Shown one piece after another: positions 25,619 to 34,926 of a DNA stretch of 64,000 nucleotides. This stretch comes from Dehalococcoidia bacterium (GTDB lineage Bacteria; Chloroflexota; Dehalococcoidia; Lucifugimonadales; Lucifugimonadaceae). The DNA lies in NCBI GenBank assembly GCA_009693115.1, contig SHXW01000001.1, positions 1 through 64,000 on the forward strand. Reading direction: 5' to 3'. The notes beneath the pieces were generated by a model. The model was not told the origin of the DNA. It searched no databases and saw nothing but the letters and a program-made list of their open reading frames with translations. The translations under genes and the position numbers were made by a program. Within the stretch, counting starts at the first letter, position 1; each line of letters starts with the position of its first letter.

Positions 25619-26227
25619 TTAGATCACGCCCAGCCGCTTCAGGTCTGCCTCCAGCCCGGCGACGCTCTTGAATTCAAGTGCACTCAGCCCAGCCCGCTCC
25701 GCTCCCTCGACATTCTCAGACCTGTCGTCAATAAACAATATCCGGCCAGCGTCCACGCCGGCCTGCCGCGCGAGTGCTGCAAAGATACCCGGCTCTGGTT
25801 TCATCACGCCCACTTGGTACGAGACGATGGCCGGCTCGAGCCGCCTGGCGAAGGGCAGTCTGCGCCTTTCCAATTCCCAATGGACGCTGCTCGTGTTGCT
25901 ACACAGGCCCATTCGGTACGAGCGCATCAGCCTCTCGACGAGCGGGAACACCGCCCAATTTGGTGTAAGAACAGATTCATAGACCGTTCGGAACCTGTCT
26001 TGAGGGATCTGCACACCCAGCCTCTCGCAGCACTCGCGGGAAAAGTCTTCAATGCTCTGGTTGCCCGTCTCGATGGGAACCTTGCGCGCTGGGGCGAACA
26101 CAGCGTCGAACGCCTCCCACTCCTGCTTCCCGCTCATGTTCGCGAACTCGCGGGCGCCGACGCCTTCGTCCACCAGCGAAAGCACATTGCCCAGATCGAG
26201 GGCTATGAAAAGGTCAGCGCCATACAT
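25619..26227 (-). CDS. HAD superfamily hydrolase
   Basis: Haloacid dehalogenase-like hydrolase of 202 residues, probably a phosphatase or dehalogenase. Motif I appears as FIALDLGNVLSLVD, with the nucleophile Asp in a DxGxV variant common in YihX-like proteins. Motif II lies in MGLCSNTSSVHWEL. A Lys is offered in YQVGVMKPEPGIF. Motif III is LFIDDRSENVEGAERAG. The cap region is alpha-helical and small. It is the first gene of a tight minus-strand trio with the amidohydrolase and DadA-like oxidase. The role is inferred only by fold. Confidence 0.9.
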   Translation of the reverse strand: MYGADLFIALDLGNVLSLVDEGVGAREFANMSGKQEWEAFDAVFAPARKVPIETGNQSIEDFSRECCERLGVQIPQDRFRTVYESVLTPNWAVFPLVERLMRSYRMGLCSNTSSVHWELERRRLPFARRLEPAIVSYQVGVMKPEPGIFAALARQAGVDAGRILFIDDRSENVEGAERAGLSALEFKSVAGLEADLKRLGVI

Positions 26228-26301
26228 GGGAGCGTTGAATCCTCTTTCACTCGCGGTGGGAGGGCGGGGCGGTAGTTGAAGCCTCGATTTGCCGTTGACG
26301 C

Positions 26302-27018
26302 TTATGGGCTGACCGGCTTGGTGATGGAGACGGCGCGGATAGTCCCATCTGCCAGGCGCTGGCCGCGAACCATCACATCATCGCCTGCCTTCAGAGATCC
26401 CACCGGCAGCGATGAGGTAACTTGCACCGGGATCGTGGCGTCAATGCTGACGACCACTGTGCCCTGGGCGGTCTCAACTGTCATCTTTGTGTCAGAGATG
26501 GAAGTGATCTTGCCCTCGACACCCGCTGCTCGCTGCGTGGCGCCAGCACCTGTTCCTCCGGCACTCGGGGCGTCTGTCGCACCCGCACCCGGCCCACCGG
26601 CTGCGCCTGCGCCAATTCCACCAGCGCCTCTAGGCTGAGCTCCCTGGCCGCCGAGGAAGAACTGGCCCTGTCCTCCTGGAGGAGGCGCCCCCAGCCCGCC
26701 CATCGGAAGTTCAAGTTGCCCCCCATCTCGGAAACCATCCAACGCGCCCTGCAACGCGGGAGGGATCTGCCCGCCGAACCGCTGAGCGAGCTGTTCACGG
26801 AGCCTTGCCACATCGTCCACGGTGAAATTCAGCACCGGTGGCTGGCCCTGTCCAGTTGCCGGCAGCGTAGCCGTCGGCAGTGCAACGATATCTGAGGCCA
26901 CTGCGGACTTCGGCGCTGACGAGCGGCCGTATAGGGCCCCACCTCCAAACGCTGCGCCGTAAGTCAGACCGAGCGCGAGGACTCCAATTACGACTTTGAA
27001 AAATGAGCTTCCAGTCAC
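26302..27018 (-). CDS. Secreted or membrane-anchored Gly-rich protein with DUF5666-like domain
   Basis: A 238-residue exported protein. The N-terminus has a hydrophobic helix (FFKVVIGVLALGLTYGAAFG) acting as signal or anchor. Residues about 60-95 form an amphipathic helix (VDDVARLREQLAQRFGG). The centre (about 100-165) is a long Gly/Ala/Gln low-complexity stretch. The C-terminal 70 residues form a small beta domain (GVEGKITSISDTKMTVETAQ, then GSLKAGDDVMVRGQRLADGT) resembling DUF5666/OB-like domains. It is the last gene downstream of the MacB-like transporter and may be an accessory or cargo protein of that system. The function is unknown. Confidence 0.75.
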   Translation of the reverse strand: MTGSSFFKVVIGVLALGLTYGAAFGGGALYGRSSAPKSAVASDIVALPTATLPATGQGQPPVLNFTVDDVARLREQLAQRFGGQIPPALQGALDGFRDGGQLELPMGGLGAPPPGGQGQFFLGGQGAQPRGAGGIGAGAAGGPGAGATDAPSAGGTGAGATQRAAGVEGKITSISDTKMTVETAQGTVVVSIDATIPVQVTSSLPVGSLKAGDDVMVRGQRLADGTIRAVSITKPVSP

Positions 27019-27208
27019 AAATCCCTCCCGTTGCTAATTCAGTTCACACAGAAACCTGTATCCGAATAAAGGGCGAGTACACGTCGTCGTCGCTCTCCCC
27101 GCGCGTGTGTGCGGCCTTGTCAGTGGAAACGCGTAGCCCAGTGCCCTGGGGCGATGGCCACTCCGACCGGCTATGAAGTGTTCAGCGTCTTTTCTCATCA
27201 AGGATCGC

Positions 27209-28459
27209 CTACTCATGTCTCAGCGCGACTATCGGGTCCATGCGCGAGGCGCGCAGGGCAGGGTAGATGCCAAAGAACAGGCCAATCGCCGCAGAGACAA
27301 TCAGGGCCAGCGCCATCACGTCGCCTGAAATTGTCGTCCGAAACGTCTGATTGCCCAGGTTTTTGCCGTTGATCAACACCGACAAACCCCAGCCGGACGC
27401 CAGCCCTAATAGACCGCCGCCCACGCTGAGGAGGGTCGCCTCCAAGAGGAACTGCGATAGCACGTCCCGCCGCTTGGCCCCTACTGCCCGCCTTATCCCT
27501 ATCTCTCGCGTGCGTTCGGTGACGGACACAAGCATGATGTTCATGATTCCGATGCCGCCCACGAGGAGCGAAATCCCGGCTATCGACCCAAGGAACACTA
27601 CGAACGTATTTGTCGTCTCGTTCAGGGTCGCCACTGTCTCTTGCTGGGAGGTCACGGTGAAGTCGTCTGCCGCGTCTGGTTCGATGCGGTGCCGGACTCG
27701 TAGCAGGATGGAAATCTCGGCCGTGGCAGAATCAAGGGAAGCGCCGCTTGCAGCTTGGACGTTGATCGTCTGGACGGTTACATCGCCCTGCGACGTGCGG
27801 GAGCCGCTCAGCCGGTAATAGGCCGTCGTGATGGGCACAAGCACCTGGTCGTCCTCGTTGCCGAATGCTGTGCCACCGCGCGACTGGAGCACCCCTATGA
27901 CCATGAACTTTCGCCCGCGCAGTCGCACGGATTCTCCCACCGGGTCACGCACGCCGAACAGCGTCTCTGAGATGCGGGATCCCAGCACGACGAACTCCTT
28001 GCGGTTCTGCACGTCAGCGGGCGAGATATTGCGGCCGTACTTGAGCTTCAGGTTACGGACTTCCATGTACTCGGTTGTGACGCCAAGCGCTTGCGTGAAA
28101 GCATTCTTGCCTTGGGCCGCCGCTTGCAACCCCACCTGCGTCTGAGGTGCTGTGCGCAACACCGAGGGAGTGTAAACAGGGTCTGCCAGGGCAGCTGCAT
28201 CACTCAGCGTCAACGTCGCCGCGCTCCCCAGCGCCTGGAATATGCCTCCTTGCTGAGTTGCCCCGGGCCGCACGAACAACAGATCGGTTCCCAGGCCCTG
28301 AATCCGCTCCGTAACCTGCTGCTGCGCGCCACGGCCGATGGACATGAGTGCGATCACGGACGACACGCCTATGACGACGCCGAGCAAAGTCAGCCCGGCT
28401 CGCAGTTTGTTCAATCCTATGGACGATAGCGCCGTCCCGAATGTCATCAACGGGCTCAC
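27209..28459 (-). CDS. ABC transporter permease, MacB/FtsX type
   Basis: Membrane subunit of a MacB-like mechanotransmission ABC system, 416 residues. It shows the N-terminal helix (LRAGLTLLGVVIGVSSVIAL), a long extracytoplasmic MacB periplasmic core domain at about residues 50-285, and three C-terminal helices beginning FVVFLGSIAGISLLVGGIGI. These include the FtsX signature IMLVSVTERTREIGIRRAVG. The start GTG overlaps the stop of the ATPase gene as GTGA, so the two are co-translated. Together with the HlyD-like adaptor it may export a peptide, lipid or antimicrobial. In a monoderm Chloroflexota cell no outer-membrane channel would be required. Confidence 0.93.
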   Translation of the reverse strand: MSPLMTFGTALSSIGLNKLRAGLTLLGVVIGVSSVIALMSIGRGAQQQVTERIQGLGTDLLFVRPGATQQGGIFQALGSAATLTLSDAAALADPVYTPSVLRTAPQTQVGLQAAAQGKNAFTQALGVTTEYMEVRNLKLKYGRNISPADVQNRKEFVVLGSRISETLFGVRDPVGESVRLRGRKFMVIGVLQSRGGTAFGNEDDQVLVPITTAYYRLSGSRTSQGDVTVQTINVQAASGASLDSATAEISILLRVRHRIEPDAADDFTVTSQQETVATLNETTNTFVVFLGSIAGISLLVGGIGIMNIMLVSVTERTREIGIRRAVGAKRRDVLSQFLLEATLLSVGGGLLGLASGWGLSVLINGKNLGNQTFRTTISGDVMALALIVSAAIGLFFGIYPALRASRMDPIVALRHE

Positions 28460-29241
28460 TGGGCTCCCTCCACCTGAGACCGCAGGCCGGGCAGGCTTGC
28501 GGGAGAGGCAGCCAGGGGTTGCGATGCTGGGACAACCGGGCGGACTATGCGTTGGGTGATCCGCTCATCGTTCACAACGCGCCCGTCTCGCATCGCCACT
28601 ATCCGCTTCGCAGCCGCTGCTACATCAAGTTCATGTGTCACCAGCATTATCGTGATGCCATCATCCCTGTTGAGCGACTGGAGCGTGGCAATGATCGCCT
28701 CGCTGGAGCGGCTGTCCAAGTTGCCCGTCGGCTCGTCAGCCAAGATCAGGCGCGGCTTTTTTACAAGGGCGCGGGCTATCCCCACGCGCTGCTGTTCGCC
28801 GCCTGACAGTTCGGCAGGGCGGTGGTTGGCCCGGTGGGCAAGGCCCACCCGGTCTAACGCGGCTAGGGCCGCTGCGCGTCGCTGGCGCGTGTCTCGGCCA
28901 TAAACCATGGGTAACTCCACATTTTCAACAGCGCGCAGGCGCGGCAGCAAGTTATAGCTCTGGAAGACAAACCCCACGTAGAGGTTGCGTATCTCCGCGA
29001 GCCGGTCGTCGGACAGCGAACTGACATCTTCGCCGTTCAGGAGATATCTGCCGGATGTCGGACGGTCCAGGCATGCCAGGATGTTCATCATCGATGACTT
29101 GCCTGAACCGGACGGCCCCATGATTGCCGTCATCTCGCCTTCTTGGACAGTGAGGTCCGCCCCGTCAAGCGCGCGCACCTCCGTATCTCCCATGCGATAA
29201 AGTCTGGTAGCGTTTTCAAGCTTTATGAGTGGTGTGGACAT
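28456..29241 (-). CDS. ABC transporter ATP-binding protein, MacB/LolD type
   Basis: Cytosolic ATPase of 261 residues energising the adjacent FtsX-like permease. The Walker A is [12 protein letters not shown], the Q-loop lies in [12 protein letters not shown], the signature is [16 protein letters not shown], the Walker [14 protein letters not shown], and the switch His is in [10 protein letters not shown]. The N-terminal [20 protein letters not shown] is the MacB/LolD-type opening. The C-terminal 30 residues are a short Pro/Ala-rich tail. It follows the adaptor gene after six bp and overlaps the permease gene by four, indicating a single operon. Confidence 0.96.
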   Translation of the reverse strand: MSTPLIKLENATRLYRMGDTEVRALDGADLTVQEGEMTAIMGPSGSGKSSMMNILACLDRPTSGRYLLNGEDVSSLSDDRLAEIRNLYVGFVFQSYNLLPRLRAVENVELPMVYGRDTRQRRAAALAALDRVGLAHRANHRPAELSGGEQQRVGIARALVKKPRLILADEPTGNLDSRSSEAIIATLQSLNRDDGITIMLVTHELDVAAAAKRIVAMRDGRVVNDERITQRIVRPVVPASQPLAASPASLPGLRSQVEGAQ

Positions 29242-29247
29242 TTCGGT

Positions 29248-31605
29248 TTACCGCCCGCCCCGTTGAGTGCCGCCGGGCTGTGGTGCTCTGCCACCTGGCT
29301 GCTGGCGTTGCCCGCCCGCGCCCTGACCGCCGAACTGGCCACCGCCGGGGGCTATGAATATCTGGTTCTGCCCTTGACCGGTCGACCCGCCGAGCAACTG
29401 GCCCTGGCCGAGCTGTCCTTGCCGCTGTAGACGGGTGTCAGCGACAGCAGTCGTCGAGTTCTCTATGACTACCTGATCACCATCTTGGATACCAAGCAGG
29501 ACTGCCACCCATGACTCATCGCTGATACCGAGTTGCACTTCGGTTATCTGTTCTTTGCCTCCCCTGACCAAGATCACGGTGGGTCTGGTGAAAGAACCGC
29601 CGACGGCCTGGACAGGCACCAGGAGGGCGTTCTGTTCGGAACGGATGGTCACACTGGCTGTCGCCGAAAGCCCCTCCCGCAGGGATAGGCCCTGCGGGAC
29701 AGTGATCTTGACCTCGATAGGGTAGTTCACCACGCCGTTCTGGCTGTTTGCCGCCTCCCCGATCTCAGAAACCGTCCCCTGTAGCACCCGGCCAGAGAGG
29801 GCGTCCATCGTTATCGAAGCCGCTGCGTTGACGCCGATCGAAAGCACGTCTATCTCATCCACCACCGCGTTCACCACCAGCACGCTGCGGTCCACGATCT
29901 CTACCACAGCGGTGTTCACTCCGACGCTCTGCCCCTCATCCACGCTGAAGGCCCCGACCACTCCTGCGAATGGTGCACGTATGGTTGCTCCAGCTAGCGT
30001 GTCTTGTGTCAGCTTAAGGCGGGCATTTGCCTCCGAAAGCTGCGCCTGAGCGAGTGCTATGGCGAGGGTGTCCTTGCCCACCGCACGCAGATCCGCAAGC
30101 TTATCCACGGCAGAAGCGATGCGCGCCTTTGCAAGAGCTATGTTCGTCTTACGGCCTTCTGCGCCCCTTGCAAGAAAGTCCTTGGCCGTGGCGAGCTTTG
30201 CCTTTATCTCATCAAGCTGTGCTTTGGCCGCGGCCAAAGCCACGGTGTCCACCTTTGAGGCGGTCGTCAGCTTGTCCTGTGCCACGACAAGGCGCGACCG
30301 GGCAACCGACACATCTGCATTTCGGGCCTGAAGCGTCGTCGCGTCGCTCAATTCGTCTACCGTCCGTTTTGCGGCGTCAAGTGCGTCTTCGGCCTTCGTC
30401 ACTGCGTTCCTGGCGGCGTTTACCAGCGTGGCCTGCTGGCTCACGGCCGTGTCATAGGCGGTGCTGGTTGTTGCCACGGCCTTCCACGTCGTTTCGATCT
30501 CTCCCTGCATGCATCGCATCGTGGACGCGACAGGCGTGCTGCATGCCCCTACGACGGGTACGGGGAGCAGGTGCGTCCAGAGATAAAGGATCTGCTCGTT
30601 CCATGGCGTCGCCGGGTTGTCGATCAGTGGCCCTGAGTCTGCGGCCGCGTTTTTGATCAGCAAGTCATAGGTCGTGCCCCATGATGCGATGAGTTCTTGC
30701 GGGTCCTTGGCTATTTGCGTGGCATCAGGGCGCACCCCCGTCCACGCCATGAACGTTGAGCGGTATTTCGTCTGTGCGTCGTCCAGCGAGGTCTTGGCAG
30801 TGGAGACCTTGTCATCCCGGCTCTTTGAGGCGACGCTGTAGTCAACTTGTACGTTGGCGAGGGACTGCTGGGCGGTCCTGAGGTTGTCGGAAGCGCGGGT
30901 CATCGCCACACCGCCGGACACACTGGCGAGATTGTCCTCAGCCGTCTTCACAGCTGCTTTGGCCTGCGTCACCTCCGCCACGGCAACGGCGATAGCCGCC
31001 GCTGAAGGCGCAGAGAGGTCATCGAACTTCGTCTGGGCGGCGCTCAGAGCGGCATCGGCGTCTGCCAATGCTCGGACAAGAGCCACATCCGTCGCTTTCT
31101 CGGCGTCCTTGAGAGCGTTCTGAGCCGTGATCAGGTCCGCGTCAGCCTGGGCCATCACTAGGGCGTCCGCAGGCTCCTGCAGGGCTGAGACCTTCTCTTC
31201 CGCCGTCCGGGCAGACAGTTCTGCCTCTTTGATTGCGCGGTTCAACGTCGATAGTGTGCCGCTGTCCAGAGTGGCAATTACTGCGTCCTTCGCCACCGTC
31301 TGGCCCTCCGTCACAGCGATATTGCCGACGGTACCGGGTGCGCCGAAGGTCAGGGTTTCACGCGTCGCATAGGCCACTGAGCCGTTCGTGGAGACAGTTT
31401 CGGCTATGTCTCCGCGGCGGACCGGGAATAACTGGCGGCTGGCGCTCGCCTCTTCCTTGCCGAAAATCTGCCCGAAGCCCCAGAAGCTCAGGTAGCCTGC
31501 CCCTCCCAGGATGATGGCCAGGATGACCCACTGGACGGGCGTCAGGCCCAAGAGTTTCCCCTTGGCCAATTTGGCATCGGGCGCTGTAGGGCTGGAATCG
31601 GACAT
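29248..31605 (-). CDS. HlyD/RND-type periplasmic adaptor, unusually long
   Basis: Membrane-fusion adaptor of 785 residues, about twice the typical MacA size. One membrane helix lies at about residues 23-45 (TPVQWVILAIILGGAGYLSFW). A biotinyl-lipoyl-like half motif, GTVGNIAVTEGQTVAKDAVI, follows at about residue 90. Next comes a very long Ala-rich coiled coil from about residue 120 to 530, then the second lipoyl half (TIRAPFAGVVGAFSVDEGQS) and beta-barrel domains. The last 60 residues are Gly/Gln-rich (GQLGQGQLLGG and similar). AAGGAG stands 8 nt before the ATG. It probably couples the MacB-like pump to the thick cell envelope. Confidence 0.9.
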   Translation of the reverse strand: MSDSSPTAPDAKLAKGKLLGLTPVQWVILAIILGGAGYLSFWGFGQIFGKEEASASRQLFPVRRGDIAETVSTNGSVAYATRETLTFGAPGTVGNIAVTEGQTVAKDAVIATLDSGTLSTLNRAIKEAELSARTAEEKVSALQEPADALVMAQADADLITAQNALKDAEKATDVALVRALADADAALSAAQTKFDDLSAPSAAAIAVAVAEVTQAKAAVKTAEDNLASVSGGVAMTRASDNLRTAQQSLANVQVDYSVASKSRDDKVSTAKTSLDDAQTKYRSTFMAWTGVRPDATQIAKDPQELIASWGTTYDLLIKNAAADSGPLIDNPATPWNEQILYLWTHLLPVPVVGACSTPVASTMRCMQGEIETTWKAVATTSTAYDTAVSQQATLVNAARNAVTKAEDALDAAKRTVDELSDATTLQARNADVSVARSRLVVAQDKLTTASKVDTVALAAAKAQLDEIKAKLATAKDFLARGAEGRKTNIALAKARIASAVDKLADLRAVGKDTLAIALAQAQLSEANARLKLTQDTLAGATIRAPFAGVVGAFSVDEGQSVGVNTAVVEIVDRSVLVVNAVVDEIDVLSIGVNAAASITMDALSGRVLQGTVSEIGEAANSQNGVVNYPIEVKITVPQGLSLREGLSATASVTIRSEQNALLVPVQAVGGSFTRPTVILVRGGKEQITEVQLGISDESWVAVLLGIQDGDQVVIENSTTAVADTRLQRQGQLGQGQLLGGSTGQGQNQIFIAPGGGQFGGQGAGGQRQQPGGRAPQPGGTQRGGR

Positions 31606-31661
31606 GCAAAAGTCTCCTTGTTGTAGTTGTGTAGTTAACTCGTGTGGTGGGCGGCGCCGCT

Positions 31662-33236
31662 CTAATCGGTGATCTGATGGGCCAGCGAGACGGGTAGTTC
31701 GATGATGAAGCGCGCTCCACGGCCTGGTTCGCTCTCCGCCCGTACGCTGCCGCCGTGCGCCTCCACGAGCTTCTTGACAATCGTGAGGCCCAGTCCAGCG
31801 CCACCAGTGGTCCGGCTCCGCGATGGGTCAACCCGGTAAAACTGGTCAAAAACCCTTGCCAACTGATCGGCCGGAATGCCAGGGCCACTATCCTCAATGA
31901 CCAGCATTAGAACGTACGGGTTCAATGTCCCAACCATCACATTCACACTTCCGTTCTCAGGCGTGTGCCGCAGAGCATTCTCTACAAGGTTGGCGATCAC
32001 TTGTGTGATCCGAGTCCGGTCGAGGTCGGCAAGTGGTGTTGCCATTGAAGCGACTACTGCCAGGTTGATTTTCTTATCCACAGCACGCGGTTTGAATGCC
32101 GCAACCGCGTCCGCAGCCAGCAGATCCAGACGTAGGGGCCGCTTGTCCAGGTTCAGCCTGCCCGCGTCGGCTAATGCCAGCAGGCGCAGGTCATCCACCA
32201 GGTGTGCCAGGTGCACCGTCTGCTCGTGCAGGACGCCAATCGTCTGGGTGTCCGGCTGGACGACGCCGTCCTTGATTGCCTCCAAATAGCCCTGAATGTT
32301 CGTCAGTGGAGTCCGGAGTTCGTGCGCTATGTCCGCCGTCATCGCCTTGCGCAGGTGGGCAGCCTCTTCGAGGCCGACCGCCATTTCGTTGAACGTCGCC
32401 GCCAGCTGGCCCACCTCATCCCTGCGGACCTGAGGCACGCGGTACGACAGGTCGCCTTTGCCAAGCCTGCGCGCTGCGTTGGTAAGGCCGCGTACGGGTG
32501 CGAGCGCCTGTCTTGTGAGCAGACCGATCACCAAGACGCCCGCCGCGCCTGCCGCTGCCCCCGCCATGATTAGAGATTGACGGAACGATGCTTCCAACCG
32601 AGCTAGTCGCGGCTCCGGAGCGAGCTGGTCAGCAATGAGCGCGTCTACTTCGAACGGTGTGGATGGCCCGGCGCGCCGTCTGGGTTGGGACAATGGGGCC
32701 ACCAGAACGGGCGGGCCCCTAGATTCAGGCGCAAGCTGTGCCAGCGCTGTAGCAGCCGGCCTGCGGAACCTGGGATTGAAAGCACTCCCGGGCGCGAAGT
32801 CAGGCTCCTGATCAACAACAAGCAACAAGCCCACTACTTCGTCGCCCATGATCACCGGACGCTGGTACACACGCTGCCGGAGCCGGAACGGGCCATCCAA
32901 CTGCGCGAAGAGGTCAGTTGTCCGTACCGCGGTTTGGTGTGAGTCGGCAATCACGCCGCCACTATCGTCATGAATGACCACGCGCCAGCCGAGCAGGTTC
33001 GCCGCCTGCTCAATCGTGTACCTCACCTGGTCCCAGTCTTGGTTCGCCTGATACGCCTGTTGAACCAAACGCCCAATGCGTTCGGCGCGCGCCTCCTCCT
33101 GCTCTTTGGCGAAACGCTCTGTTTCGGTGCGCGTCGCGACCGTTGCGTAGGCGCTGACAGCGGCGATGACGAGCGCCAACACAGCGGCAAAGCCCGCGAT
33201 CAGGCGGAATTGGATGGTATGGAACCAGCGGATCAT
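31662..33236 (-). CDS. Sensor histidine kinase with HAMP domain
   Basis: Membrane-bound sensor kinase of 524 residues. The first helix is near residues 10-30 (FRLIAGFAAVLALVIAAVSA), an extracytoplasmic sensing domain covers about 30-215, and a second helix sits near 220-240 (MAGAAAGAAGVLVIGLL). HAMP follows with LTNAARRLGKGDLSYRVPQV. The phosphoacceptor is the His of MTADIAHELRTPLTNIQGYL. The ATPase part has NLVENALRHTPENG, the G1 box DSGPGIPAD and the G2 box TGGAGLGLTIVKKLVEAHGG. It pairs with the response regulator 114 bp upstream and probably controls the MacB-like operon it leads into. Confidence 0.95.
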   Translation of the reverse strand: MIRWFHTIQFRLIAGFAAVLALVIAAVSAYATVATRTETERFAKEQEEARAERIGRLVQQAYQANQDWDQVRYTIEQAANLLGWRVVIHDDSGGVIADSHQTAVRTTDLFAQLDGPFRLRQRVYQRPVIMGDEVVGLLLVVDQEPDFAPGSAFNPRFRRPAATALAQLAPESRGPPVLVAPLSQPRRRAGPSTPFEVDALIADQLAPEPRLARLEASFRQSLIMAGAAAGAAGVLVIGLLTRQALAPVRGLTNAARRLGKGDLSYRVPQVRRDEVGQLAATFNEMAVGLEEAAHLRKAMTADIAHELRTPLTNIQGYLEAIKDGVVQPDTQTIGVLHEQTVHLAHLVDDLRLLALADAGRLNLDKRPLRLDLLAADAVAAFKPRAVDKKINLAVVASMATPLADLDRTRITQVIANLVENALRHTPENGSVNVMVGTLNPYVLMLVIEDSGPGIPADQLARVFDQFYRVDPSRSRTTGGAGLGLTIVKKLVEAHGGSVRAESEPGRGARFIIELPVSLAHQITD

Positions 33237-33350
33237 AGTCTTGACTCTTGTTGCCTATTCTTCGCGAGAGATACTGTTGGCTTTCATTCGGATCCCGGTA
33301 AATGGGATTGGACTCAGGGCCAGAAAGACGCCACACCCTGTGGGTGTGCG

Positions 33351-34073
33351 TCATGTGTCGAACCGGTAGCCAGTTCCGTAAATCGTCTTGATCCTGTTCT
33401 CTCCGCCCGCCGATTCGACCTTCTTGCGCAGGTTCGAAATGTGGGTGTCAACCGTCCGGTCAAGGCCTTCGAAGTCGTATCCGAAGACCGACTCAATGAT
33501 CTGATCCCGGGTGAGCACACGTCCAGGAGAGCGCAAGAAGCCGACAAGGATCCGGTATTCGGTAGGCGTGAGAGAAAGCAGCTTACCGTTCACTGAACAC
33601 GACTGCGCGTCCATGTCTATGGTCAGGTTCGCTGACGTGAGCGTCTGTTGAGAAGGGATGCCGGCCGTGGCCATGGCGGGAGAGCGCTCCATTCGGCGCA
33701 GCACTGCCCGCACACGGGCTGTCAGTTCTCGTGGGCTGAAGGGCTTGGCAATGTAGTCGTCCGCGCCCATGTCGAGGCCCGTCAGCCGGTCGTTCTCATC
33801 TACTCTCGCCGTCACCATGACAATTGGTATATGCGAGAAATTCTGGTCAGCCTTGAGCCTCCGGCATACCTCAATCCCGTCCATTTTGGGCAGGTTCAGA
33901 TCTAATAACACCAGATCGGGGCGGCGACCCTGAGCCAGACGCAGGCCATCCACACCGTCGGTAGCAGTGAGGACTTCAAAGCCATCGCGCACAAGGTACA
34001 GCCTTATCAACTGGGCGACGGTGGCGTCATCTTCAATGATGAGGATTGTCTGTCCGGAGGCCGCTTCAGTCAT
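33351..34073 (-). CDS. OmpR/PhoB-family response regulator
   Basis: DNA-binding response regulator, 240 residues from the ATG at 34073 (MTEAASGQTILIIEDD); the frame is open to 34121. The receiver domain has the acidic pair IIEDD, the phosphoacceptor Asp in DLVLLDLNLPKMDG, a Thr in MVTAR and the conserved Lys in DDYIAKPFSPRELTAR. The C-terminal winged helix shows LSLTPTEYRILVGFLRSPG and the recognition segment DRTVDTHISNLRKKVE. It heads the kinase-adaptor-pump gene series and most likely activates it. A small signal-peptide ORF lies just upstream. Confidence 0.96.
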   Translation of the reverse strand: MTEAASGQTILIIEDDATVAQLIRLYLVRDGFEVLTATDGVDGLRLAQGRRPDLVLLDLNLPKMDGIEVCRRLKADQNFSHIPIVMVTARVDENDRLTGLDMGADDYIAKPFSPRELTARVRAVLRRMERSPAMATAGIPSQQTLTSANLTIDMDAQSCSVNGKLLSLTPTEYRILVGFLRSPGRVLTRDQIIESVFGYDFEGLDRTVDTHISNLRKKVESAGGENRIKTIYGTGYRFDT

Positions 34074-34166
34074 TGCTCTTTGACCTGTAGGGCGGGATAG
34101 GGTTGTAAGTGGTGCCAGCATAGACGATGCTCCTTTGTCCCCGGCATCGGCTGAAGCATGGATGTA

Positions 34167-34322
34167 CTACGCGCCCCCGCCAGCCGAGGGGGCAGTCTGC
34201 TGCTCTGTCACCAAGAAAGAGGAAGGCTCCAGCTGCCTGGAAGATGCGAAGGACACTCCTCCCATGACCTCTGCGATAACGGAAGCGGCGGCCGCAGGAA
34301 TGACAAGCCATCTGTACTTCAT
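34167..34322 (-). CDS. Putative 51-residue secreted peptide
   Basis: A short minus-strand ORF, found by hand translation, starts at ATG 34322 with GGAG 10 nt upstream and stops at TAG 34169-34167. The product begins MKYRWLVIPAAAASVIAEVM and continues GGVSFASS, a textbook signal peptide (basic n-region, hydrophobic core, Ala-Ser cleavage region). About 23 polar residues follow (RQLEPSSFLVTEQQTAPSA and a GGGA end). It lies 93 bp upstream of the response regulator start on the same strand. It could be a secreted accessory or signalling peptide for the two-component system. No family was recognised. Confidence 0.4.
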   Translation of the reverse strand: MKYRWLVIPAAAASVIAEVMGGVSFASSRQLEPSSFLVTEQQTAPSAGGGA

Positions 34323-34926
34323 CGGCAGGGCCCTCCACGCAAATATCCCGAATAGGACGTTCGACAGTATCGCCCTGAGTTTTCAAGAGATCTTGTGGAG
34401 ACCGGGATAACCTAATGCCCAACCATGGGCTGAGTGTGCATTGTTGCCGCGTTGATGGGCATACACACGAGGCACTCCAGTACTTGCTGCGCAGGACGCC
34501 TCCGTAACAGTTGCCACAATGGTCAAACAGGTGGAGGAGAAGGGAAGGAACATACCCGACTCAGACACCATCAATTCCGGCGGGACAGTCCTATACAAAT
34601 CAGTAAATGCCACGGTCAAGCCCAGACGCACAAGGCTCAGGAACAACCGTGACGTCAACGCCCTGGGCCTGACCGCACTTCGCATTTGGAAAGGGAGGTT
34701 GGTTCCATTCCCTTTTCGGACGCTGGCGGCGGCAAACGGTCAGGGCGCACACATCGTTGCGGGGCAATCCGCTTGATCGCGACCCACTCACAGGACGAGG
34801 GTAATCCACCGTCGTTGATAGTCAGGGCGGTTGTCCCTGCACCCTTCTAATTGGTCCCGGCTTGGTCTGCACACGGGTTGGGGGTGACAGCGTCGAACGC
34901 AAAGCCCCCCAGGCCAGCCCGTCTCC
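34323..34926. other. Intergenic region, possible decayed plus-strand ORF
   Basis: No supported gene in about 600 bp. A plus-strand frame open from about 34457 to 34776 reads in part DASVTVATMVKQVEEKGRNI and TVLYKSVNATVKPRR, which is coding-like. It lacks a start with a Shine-Dalgarno sequence, and its presumed hydrophobic leader lies in another frame, so it may be a degraded secreted-protein gene. The promoters of the response regulator operon should also lie in the left part. Confidence 0.35.

Noticed and set aside
34383-34685. A 100-codon minus-strand frame in the gap before pyrD
   Set aside because: No Shine-Dalgarno sequence, no family, and irregular composition; overlaps the coding-like plus-strand frame.
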